NCBI GenBank assembly: GCA_002890585.1
Contig: MIQB01000008.1
Location: 1-51,024, forward strand
Length of the DNA stretch: 51,024 nt
Direction of reading: 5' to 3'
Origin: Tannerella sp. oral taxon 808
Lineage (GTDB): Bacteria > Bacteroidota > Bacteroidia > Bacteroidales > Tannerellaceae
The first letter of the stretch is position 1; each line of letters starts with the position of its first letter. Made by a program: the position numbers and the translations under genes. Positions 44,346 through 51,024 of the stretch are shown here, one piece after another. A model generated the notes under the pieces. It ran no database searches. It saw only the letters and a list, made by a program, of their open reading frames with translations, and had not been told where the DNA came from.

Positions 44346-44757
44346 GTTTTTCTTATTTGTGTGCGTACACGTAAATATGGATAATATCTTGTTCATATTT
44401 ATATGTATGCACGTAAATATGAATAGGGTATTGATTATATCTATGTGCATGCAGGTAGATATAAACAAAATCTTTTTCATATCCATATGCATGCAGGTGG
44501 ATATAAACAAATACTTATTCATATCCATGTGCGCGCATGTATATATAAACAAAATCTTTTTCATATTAATATGCATGCAGATGGACATAAAAAAATCTTT
44601 TTCATATTCATGTGCGCGCAGGTGGATATAAACAAATTCTTTTTCATATCCATGTGCGCGCATGTAGATATAAAAAAATTCTTTTTCATATCCATATGCA
44701 TGCAGGTAGAAATAAACAAATACTTATCCATATCTATGTGCATGCATGAATATTTGT
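44346..44757. repeat. AT-rich tandem array B2, about ten 41-42 bp units
   Basis: Anchors (ATGCATGCAGGT, GTGCGCGCATGT and similar) at about 44363, 44405, 44447, 44489, 44531, 44573, 44614, 44656, 44698 and 44740; most steps are 42 bp and one is 41. It shares a consensus with B1 (TTCATATCYATGTGCATGCA). Several units pair ATATCTA with TAGATAT or ATATCCA with TGGATAT. As 42 is a multiple of three, both strands stay open, with 14-residue Cys/His repeats. Located between the divergent amidase and glgP genes. Confidence 0.9.
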
Positions 44758-44808
44758 ATAGATTAAAAACACATATTCGTGACGTCATGTAGAGATGAAT
44801 AAGATCGT

Positions 44809-44842
44809 ATCAGCTATTTCGTGCATACACAAAATAGCTGAT
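44809..44842. other. Perfect 11-bp inverted repeat beside array B2
   Basis: ATCAGCTATTT (44809-44819) and AAATAGCTGAT (44832-44842), with a 12-nt loop CGTGCATACACA that resembles the core of the B arrays. No T-run follows on either strand, so not a terminator. Confidence 0.85.
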
Positions 44843-44984
44843 CCTCTTCCGGAGAAACCGTAACCAAACGATAACGGCGCGCCCCAGATTTCGGCGAGGC
44901 CTGACCCTGACAGAAATCCCGCCAAAGGGTGCCGGATGGGCGCGTAGAGGGTAAGAATCACCCCACGGTTTTTTGATTTCACTC

Positions 44985-44992
44985 TACTTTTG
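44985..44992 (+). promoter_or_regulatory. -7 box of the glgP operon
   Basis: TACTTTTG matches TAnnTTTG, 27 bp before the ATG at 45020. Confidence 0.68.
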
Positions 44993-45019
44993 TGGCGTCT
45001 AACTCAAATAATATTTAAG

Positions 45020-47584
45020 ATGAAGATTCAATCGAAGCAATCTAACGAGCCGATTTGGAGAGACATTTATTCCCATTCCAAGCTCCCGAAGCAATTAACC
45101 CCTTTGTATGAAATCGCCAGCAACCTCTGGTGGGTGTGGCATTACGAAGGGGCTAAACTTTTCCGCGTGATCTCTCCCGACTTGTGGAAATCCACCGAAG
45201 GCAACCCCGTACTGCTGCTCCAGGAGCTGCCCCAGGGAAGGATCGAAGAGATACTGGCTGACAACGAGTTGATATTGCAGATCGACTACGTATACAAGCG
45301 CTTCAAATCATATATGGAGGAGGGCTCCGATGCCTCGAAACCCTCGATCGCGTACTTCAGCATGGAGTATGGCCTGACGAACGTGTTGAAGATCTATTCG
45401 GGCGGCCTCGGCGTGCTGGCCGGCGACTACCTGAAAGAGGCCAGCGACAGCCGCGTAGACCTGACGGCCGTCGGCTTCCTTTATCGCTACGGCTACTTCA
45501 CGCAGACGCTGGCCATGGACGGGCAGCAGATCGCCAATTATGAACCGCAAAACTTCAACACCCTGCCGCTCCAGCAAGTGATGGAGGGCACGGGGCAGCC
45601 GTTCGTGTTGGAGGTGCCCTACCCCGGGCGCAACGTCTATGCGCACGTCTGGAAGGTGAGCGTCGGGCGCGTGCCGCTCTATTTGATGGATACGGACATC
45701 CCCGAAAACAGCGAGTGGGATCGATCCATCACGCACCAGCTCTACGGCGGCGACTGGGAGAACCGCATGAAGCAGGAATATCTGCTGGGCATCGGCGGCA
45801 TCTTGCTGCTGAACAAATTGGGCATCAAGCAGCAGGTCTATCACTGCAACGAGGGCCACGCGGCGCTGATCAACGTGCAGCGCTTAGTTGATTACATCAG
45901 CAACGAGAAGTTAGAGTTCAACGAAGCATTGGAGATGGTGCGCGCCTCTTCCTTATATACCGTGCACACGCCCGTGCCCGCCGGACACGATTACTTCGAG
46001 GAGTCGCTCTTTGGAAAATACATGAGCGGTTACCCCGCCAAGCTGGGCATCAGTTGGCAAGACTTTATCGACATGGGTCGCACCAACCCTGGCAGCCAAG
46101 AGAAATTTTGCATGAGCACCTTCGCCCTGAACACTTGCCAAGAGGCCAACGGCGTCAGCTACCTGCACGGCATCGTCTCGCGCAAGATGTTCGCCCCCAT
46201 CTGGAAGGGCTACTTCCCCGAAGAGCTGCATGTGGGCTACGTCACCAACGGCGTGCACCTGCCCACCTGGATGGCCACCGAATGGAAGCGCTATTGCGAG
46301 CGGACGTTCGATAAGAACTTCATCGAAGACCAGTCGAACAAGGCCATTTGGGATCCCATCCGCAACGTGCCCGACGGCGAGATCTGGGAGATCCGCAAGG
46401 CGCTCAAGAATAAGCTCATCGAGTACATCAAAAACCAGTATCGCGACAACTGGCTGAAGAACCAGAGCAACCCCTCGAAGGTGATTACGCTGATGGAGAA
46501 GATCAACTCCAGCGCGCTGCTGATCGGCTTCGGGCGGCGCTTCGCCACCTACAAGCGGGCGCACCTGATCTTCACCGACCTCGACCGCTTGGCCAAGATT
46601 GTCAACAACGAGAAGTGCCCCGTCCAGTTCGTCTTCACTGGCAAGGCGCACCCGGCCGACGGCGGTGGTCAGGGGCTGATCAAGCACATCGTGGAGATCT
46701 CGCGTCGGCCGGAGTTCCTCGGTAAGATCCTCTTCCTCGAGAACTACGACATGCGCCTGGCGCGTCGCCTCATCTCTGGCGTCGACATCTGGCTGAACAC
46801 GCCGACCCGTCCACTTGAGGCTTCCGGCACATCGGGCGAAAAGGCGGAGATGAACGGCGTGCTCAACTTTTCCGTCCTCGACGGCTGGTGGTACGAGGGA
46901 TATAAGGAAGGCGCCGGCTGGGCCCTGACCTCGCAGCGCACCTACGACAATCAGCAGTATCAAGACCAATTAGACGCCGCCACGATCTACCACCTCTTGG
47001 AGGACGAAATCATCCCCCTCTACTTCGCCAAGAACAGCAAGGGCTACTCGCCGGAGTGGATCCAGTACATCAAGAACTCCATGTCGCAGATCGCGCCGGA
47101 GTACACGATGAAGCGCATGCTCGACGATTATATCGCGCGCTTCTACACCAAGCTGGCCACGCGTTCCGCAGAGTTGGAGGCGTCTGATTACGCCGAGGCG
47201 CGCGAGATTGCAGCGTGGAAGCGTGAGGTGGCTGAGCATTGGAACGACTTCGAAGTGGAATCGTTCGACTATCAAGACGAAGCCGTCCACCCGACCGTGG
47301 GCGAGGAGTACGACATCCGCATCGTCATCGATCGCAAGAGCCTCAAGAGCATGCTCGGCGTGGAGATCGTATACACGAAGGAGAACCCTGAGAATCACCA
47401 GACGGAGCTCGTCTCCGTGGTGCCCTTCACGCTGAAAAAGGAGGTCGGCTCGAAGCTCTATTTCGAGCTCCGCAAGAAGGCCTCCGTCTACGGTCACATG
47501 CGCGCCGGCTTCCGCGTTTACCCCGTCAATCCGAAGCTGCCGCATCGCATGGACTTCGCTTACGTCCGCTGGATACAACCTTAA
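45020..47584 (+). CDS. glgP: Alpha-glucan (glycogen) phosphorylase
   Basis: 854 residues from the ATG at 45020 (MKIQSKQSNEPIWRD); the TTG at 44990 lies in the promoter. Short-type GT35 phosphorylase: ASNLWWVWHYEGA, IAYFSMEYGLTNVLKIYSGG, HCNEGHAALINVQRL, HTPVPAGHDYFEE, and EASGTSGEKAEMNGVLNFS, whose Lys holds the PLP. It releases glucose 1-phosphate from glycogen. The next three genes follow closely and may be cotranscribed. Confidence 0.96.
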   Translation: MKIQSKQSNEPIWRDIYSHSKLPKQLTPLYEIASNLWWVWHYEGAKLFRVISPDLWKSTEGNPVLLLQELPQGRIEEILADNELILQIDYVYKRFKSYMEEGSDASKPSIAYFSMEYGLTNVLKIYSGGLGVLAGDYLKEASDSRVDLTAVGFLYRYGYFTQTLAMDGQQIANYEPQNFNTLPLQQVMEGTGQPFVLEVPYPGRNVYAHVWKVSVGRVPLYLMDTDIPENSEWDRSITHQLYGGDWENRMKQEYLLGIGGILLLNKLGIKQQVYHCNEGHAALINVQRLVDYISNEKLEFNEALEMVRASSLYTVHTPVPAGHDYFEESLFGKYMSGYPAKLGISWQDFIDMGRTNPGSQEKFCMSTFALNTCQEANGVSYLHGIVSRKMFAPIWKGYFPEELHVGYVTNGVHLPTWMATEWKRYCERTFDKNFIEDQSNKAIWDPIRNVPDGEIWEIRKALKNKLIEYIKNQYRDNWLKNQSNPSKVITLMEKINSSALLIGFGRRFATYKRAHLIFTDLDRLAKIVNNEKCPVQFVFTGKAHPADGGGQGLIKHIVEISRRPEFLGKILFLENYDMRLARRLISGVDIWLNTPTRPLEASGTSGEKAEMNGVLNFSVLDGWWYEGYKEGAGWALTSQRTYDNQQYQDQLDAATIYHLLEDEIIPLYFAKNSKGYSPEWIQYIKNSMSQIAPEYTMKRMLDDYIARFYTKLATRSAELEASDYAEAREIAAWKREVAEHWNDFEVESFDYQDEAVHPTVGEEYDIRIVIDRKSLKSMLGVEIVYTKENPENHQTELVSVVPFTLKKEVGSKLYFELRKKASVYGHMRAGFRVYPVNPKLPHRMDFAYVRWIQP

Positions 47585-47601
47585 GCAATTGCACTTTTTT
47601 A

Positions 47602-48213
47602 ATGGAACGGAAACTCATTATCGCCGACCTTCTCCGGAAGGCTTGGCAGAGCCTCACGGCTCAGATCTGGGTGCTGGCAGGGCTGATGATCGGTTACACG
47701 ATCATCAGCCTCTTGCTTACATGCACCATGCCTTATGTATCGTACCCGGGTCGCACAGCGCTCGGATTGGCCAGCACACTCTTCACGCTCGTCTTTGTGC
47801 TGGGCTACCTCAAGAACCTCTTCCAAGCGCTCGACGGCGAGGAACCGCAATTCTCGGCTTACGGCCAGATGTCGCGCAAGGTGTTCGCCCTGTTCTTTGC
47901 CTACATCTTTTACTGGATCATTGTCGGCATCGGCCTGGTGCTGCTCATCGTGCCGGGCATCTATATCGGCCTGCGATTAGTCTTTGCGCCACAGATCATC
48001 GTGGAAGAGAACGCTGGCGCCATTGCGTCGCTTAGGCGTAGTTGGGAGATCACACGCGGCGCCACGGGGCAAGTCTTCAAGTTGGTGCTCGCCGGCTGTG
48101 GGTTATTGTTGTTAGGCAATATGGCCTTCGGTATTGGCATCTTCTTAGCCATCCCGCTCGTGAATCTGATGATGTGCGCGGCCTACCGAAGGCTCATTGT
48201 GAGTGATCAATGA
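47602..48213 (+). CDS. Hypothetical multi-pass membrane protein
   Basis: 203 residues with about five membrane helices (e.g. IWVLAGLMIGYTIISLLLTC, VFALFFAYIFYWIIVGIGLV, LVLAGCGLLLLGNMAF). The middle SWEITRG motif and arrangement recall the membrane domain fused to some glycerophosphodiester phosphodiesterases, without the enzyme. Function unknown. It starts 17 bp after glgP and its stop overlaps the pdxB start by 4 bp (ATGA), so translation is probably coupled. Confidence 0.85.
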   Translation: MERKLIIADLLRKAWQSLTAQIWVLAGLMIGYTIISLLLTCTMPYVSYPGRTALGLASTLFTLVFVLGYLKNLFQALDGEEPQFSAYGQMSRKVFALFFAYIFYWIIVGIGLVLLIVPGIYIGLRLVFAPQIIVEENAGAIASLRRSWEITRGATGQVFKLVLAGCGLLLLGNMAFGIGIFLAIPLVNLMMCAAYRRLIVSDQ

Positions 48214-49403
48214 TCAATGATTATCCGGATGCCCGGCCCGTTTCGCCGGTGGTTGCAGCCGGCCGGCGCCTGCAGATCGTCGCTGACGATAAGATCCCCT
48301 TTCTGCGGGGCGTGATGGAGCCGTATGCCGACATCGCCTACCTGCCCGGTGCAGCGATCACGGCCGACGATGTGCGCGACGCGGATGTACTCTTCACCCG
48401 CACCCGCACCCGTTGCGACGAGGCACTGCTCACCGGCAGTCGCGTCCGCCTGATCGTCACCGCTACCATCGGCTTCGATCATATCGACATGGATTACTGC
48501 CAACGCGCGGACATCCGCTGGGTGAACGCGCCCGGTTGCAACGCCGCCTCCGTACGACAATACATCGCCGCTGCGCTCGTCACCATCGTTCGCCGACGGG
48601 GTGTGCGCCTTGCTGATACGACGCTCGGCATCATCGGCGTGGGGCATGTGGGCCGTAGTGTGGCCGACGCGGCACAGGCGCTCGGCATGCGCGTCTTGCT
48701 TAACGATCCGCCCCGCGAGGAACGCGAGGGCAGCGACGCCTTCACGTCGCTCGACGAGCTGCTCCGACAGAGCGACATCGTCACCTGCCACACACCCCTG
48801 ACGGCCGATGGCCCGCATCCGACGCACCACTTAGCCTCTCGCGCTTTCTTCGACCGCATGCGTCGCGGCGCCGCCTTCATTAACTCCTCTCGCGGATCCG
48901 TCGTCGACAGCGCCGCCCTCCGCGACGCCGCGCAGCGCGGCAAACTCGCGGCCTTCGCCCTCGATACGTGGGAAGGCGAACCCGACATCGACCGCACGCT
49001 CCTCCGCGACGCGCTCCTTGCCACGCCCCACATCGCCGGTTATTCGGCCGATGGCAAAGCCAACGGTACGGCCGTCTGCGTGCGCACGTGCAGTCAAATG
49101 TTCGGCATCGATGCCCTCGCGGACTGGTTCCCGCCCACGCTCCCCGCGCCGCCCATGCCGACGGACTTCGCGATAGACGCCACCGGTCGCACGGACGAGG
49201 AAGTCTTTTACGAAGCCGTCACCCACACTTATCCAATCGAGGCCGACAGCGCCCGTCTCAAGACGTCGCCCGAGACGTTCGAGCGCCAGCGCGGCGACTA
49301 CTGGACGCGTCGCGAGTTCCCCTGCTTTCGCTTGCGCCTCACCGGTGAGAGCCGACGCGCGGAGGAGGGACTGCGTCGCCTCGGTTTCCGCGTCAACCTA
49401 TAA
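48210..49403 (+). CDS. pdxB: 4-phosphoerythronate dehydrogenase
   Basis: 397 residues, D-2-hydroxyacid dehydrogenase fold. LQIVADDKIPFLRG at the start, TATIGFDHIDMDY, NAPGCNAASVRQY, NAD site GIIGVGHVGRSVA, the active-site NSSRGSVVDSAAL, LDTWEGEPDID and TPHIAGYSADGKANGT, with the PdxB C-terminal dimerisation domain. It acts in pyridoxal phosphate synthesis from erythrose 4-phosphate. The ATG overlaps the preceding stop. Confidence 0.95.
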   Translation: MINDYPDARPVSPVVAAGRRLQIVADDKIPFLRGVMEPYADIAYLPGAAITADDVRDADVLFTRTRTRCDEALLTGSRVRLIVTATIGFDHIDMDYCQRADIRWVNAPGCNAASVRQYIAAALVTIVRRRGVRLADTTLGIIGVGHVGRSVADAAQALGMRVLLNDPPREEREGSDAFTSLDELLRQSDIVTCHTPLTADGPHPTHHLASRAFFDRMRRGAAFINSSRGSVVDSAALRDAAQRGKLAAFALDTWEGEPDIDRTLLRDALLATPHIAGYSADGKANGTAVCVRTCSQMFGIDALADWFPPTLPAPPMPTDFAIDATGRTDEEVFYEAVTHTYPIEADSARLKTSPETFERQRGDYWTRREFPCFRLRLTGESRRAEEGLRRLGFRVNL

Positions 49404-49427
49404 TAAGGAAGCAACCGCGCTCCGCTG

Positions 49428-50759
49428 ATGGCTCTCAGATTTACCCCGACTGACCGCGAGATCCTGCGTTTGGCGCTGCCGAACATCGTCTCGAACATCA
49501 CCATCCCGCTGCTGGGCATGGCCGACACCGCCATAGCCGGACGCATCGGCGACGACGCGAACATCGCCGCCCTCTCTGTCGGCACGACCATCTTTTCGAT
49601 GATCTACTGGAACTGCGCCTTCCTGCGCATGGGCACCGGCGGCATCACTGCCCAGGCCTACGGCGCTGGTCGACCGGGCGAGTGTGCCAACATGCTCGCG
49701 CGTTCCGTGTGGGTGGCCGCCGTGCTTGCGCTGCTTTTGCTCGCCTTCCAAGGCCCCATCGGCCACGCCTCGCTCGCCCTGATGCAGGCCGGCAACCACG
49801 TCAACGCACTCGCCGCCGACTACTTCTTCGCCCGCGTTTGGGCCGCGCCCGCCTCCGTCCTGCTCCTCTCGCTCCAGGGCTGGCTGATCGGCATGCAAGA
49901 CGCCCGCACGCCTATGTTCATCGCTATCCTCTCGAACGTCGTCAACGTTGCCTGTAGCCTTTGGTTCGCACTCGGGCTCGGGTGGGGCATCGCCGGTGTG
50001 GCTTGGGGAACGGTCGTGGCGCAATACGCCGGACTGCTCGTCGCCGTCGCCTTCTTGTGGGTGAAATACCGCGGCTATTTGCGGCTCATCGACGTCCGCG
50101 CCTCGCTCAGTTTAGCGCCCCTCGTGCACTTCCTGACTGTCAACCGCGACATCTTCCTGCGCACCCTCTGTGTCGTCACGGCCTACACCTTCTTCACCGC
50201 GGCCTCGGCGCGTTTCGGCGACACGATCCTGACGACAAACGCTGTGCTGATGCAGCTCTTTACGCTCTTCTCTTACCTCGCCGATGGCTTTGCTTACGCC
50301 GGCGAAGCGCTCTCCGGTCGCTTTGTGGGCGAGCGCAACGCCGAGGCGCTGCGTCGTTTCATTGGCCGCTTGATGGGTTGGTCGCTCGTCATCGCTTTCG
50401 CCTTCGTCGGCGTGTACGCCCTCTGCTGGCGGCAGCTCTTGGCCATCTTCTCCCCCTCGCCCGCCATCATCGCGACGGCCGGGCGTTACATCGTGTGGAT
50501 CATCGCCGTGCCACTCGTCGGCGCCGTCCCGTTCATGATCGACGGCATCATGATCGGCGCCACCCGCACCCGCATCCTTCGCAACACCGTCTTCTACGCC
50601 CTCGTGCTCTACCTCGCCGTCTTCTACGCCCTTGCGCCGTGGATGGGCAACGACGCCCTGTGGATCGCCTTCCTTATTTTTCTTTTCGCCCGCGGTTTCT
50701 TCCTTTATCTCTGCTCCGGCCGCCTGAACGTGGAGCGGATTATCTCAACGAAAAGCTAA
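49428..50759 (+). CDS. MATE-family efflux transporter
   Basis: 443 residues with 12 membrane helices in two bundles. The N-terminal part is typical of the DinF-like MATE branch: LRLALPNIVSNITIPLLGMA, DTAIAGRIGDDANIAALSVG, FLRMGTGGITAQAYGA. It exports cationic drugs or metabolites in exchange for Na+ or H+; substrates are not predictable. Last gene of the glgP-pdxB run, 24 bp after pdxB. Confidence 0.93.
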   Translation: MALRFTPTDREILRLALPNIVSNITIPLLGMADTAIAGRIGDDANIAALSVGTTIFSMIYWNCAFLRMGTGGITAQAYGAGRPGECANMLARSVWVAAVLALLLLAFQGPIGHASLALMQAGNHVNALAADYFFARVWAAPASVLLLSLQGWLIGMQDARTPMFIAILSNVVNVACSLWFALGLGWGIAGVAWGTVVAQYAGLLVAVAFLWVKYRGYLRLIDVRASLSLAPLVHFLTVNRDIFLRTLCVVTAYTFFTAASARFGDTILTTNAVLMQLFTLFSYLADGFAYAGEALSGRFVGERNAEALRRFIGRLMGWSLVIAFAFVGVYALCWRQLLAIFSPSPAIIATAGRYIVWIIAVPLVGAVPFMIDGIMIGATRTRILRNTVFYALVLYLAVFYALAPWMGNDALWIAFLIFLFARGFFLYLCSGRLNVERIISTKS

Positions 50760-50790
50760 AAACGAAAAACTAAAAACGGCCGGATACACG
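50759..50790 (+). repeat. A-rich element with half of a hairpin, related to 4358-4395
   Basis: AAAAACGAAAAACTAAAAAC then GGCCGGATACACGCT. It repeats the A-rich lead and the arm GCCGGATACACGC seen (as complement) in the terminator at 4381-4419, but the second arm is missing here, so it may not terminate. Confidence 0.6.
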
Positions 50791-50831
50791 CTCGATTTCT
50801 GCTTGACGGATAAGGGTAGCTATATGAATAC

Positions 50832-51024
50832 CTCCAATCCGCACCCCGTCTCGGGCTACTTTTTCCAAAGTGATCCAATCCGCACCCCGTCTCGGGCTAC
50901 TTTTTCCAAAGTGACCCAATCCGCACCTCGTCTCGGGTTACTTTTTCCAAAGTGGCCCAATCCGGACCTCGTCTCGGGCTACTTTTTCCAAAGTGACCCA
51001 ATCCGCACCTCGTCTCGGGTTACT
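50832..51024. repeat. Tandem array A7, at least 4.7 units of 41 bp (runs off right edge)
   Basis: CCAATCCG occurs at 50834, 50875, 50916, 50957 and 50998, exactly 41 bp apart. Units differ by point changes (CACCCCGTC, CACCTCGTC, GGACCTCGTC). Each contains ACTTT-TTCC-AAAGT, a 5+4+5 dyad with a T5 tract. It follows the MATE gene and continues beyond the window. Confidence 0.95.

Overview
The window looks like chromosome from a member of the Bacteroidales, most likely a high-GC Tannerella-type oral species (inference). The evidence is threefold. Promoters carry the Bacteroidetes -7 box TAnnTTTG. The families present are typical of the order: BACON-domain proteins with a type IX secretion tail, DUF4292, DUF4831 and DUF3467 proteins, a fused SecDF, a PatB-type lyase, and a trifunctional MMPL/acyltransferase/methyltransferase. 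The DNA is GC-rich apart from two AT-rich intergenic arrays. No phage, insertion sequence, rRNA operon, CRISPR-cas locus or plasmid gene was recognised, so this is mainly core chromosome.

Layout. 1-4.4 kb: an edge repeat array, a DUF6261-like protein and a large secreted BACON/Ig-like protein. 4.6-11 kb (minus): the trifunctional lipid protein, tRNA-Arg(CCG), and an operon of M23 peptidase, MerR regulator and Ca2+/Na+ antiporter. 11-18.3 kb (plus): alaS, then dut, a TPR protein, a DUF4292 lipoprotein and an EnvC-like protein with overlapping genes. 18.6-21.8 kb: DUF3467, DUF4831 and a POT peptide transporter. 22-27.4 kb (minus): secDF, dusB, a predicted free-standing ncRNA of about 254 nt, and cutC. 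28-35.9 kb (minus): acyl-CoA ligase, GHL10 lipoprotein, epimerase, MscS channel, tcdA, pyrI and pyrB. 36.4-41.8 kb: mscL, inositol-3-phosphate synthase, queF, a helix-hairpin-helix protein, a PatB lyase and a lipoprotein. 41.9-44 kb (minus): an MCE protein and a cell-wall amidase. 45-50.8 kb (plus): glycogen phosphorylase, a membrane protein, pdxB and a MATE transporter.

Most striking observation. Ten intergenic tandem arrays lie in these 51 kb. Eight have unit sequences that are mostly unrelated to each other, yet almost every unit-to-unit step I counted is 41 bp (one step of 42 and one of 38). The other two are AT-rich, related to each other, and have a period of 41-42 bp. None overlaps a gene I accept. 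Most units contain a dyad and many carry a T4-T5 tract. A fixed period with different sequences suggests that unit length itself is set by a mechanism or a structural need (41 bp is close to four helical turns) rather than by common descent. I know of no named element that fits.

Second observation. On the minus strand between cutC and dusB there is a consensus promoter (TTTG-N19-TACTTTTG), then about 254 nt of noncoding sequence with nested hairpins, then an intrinsic terminator with a seven-T run. This predicts a discrete structured small RNA. All calls come from reading the sequence; no database search was possible.
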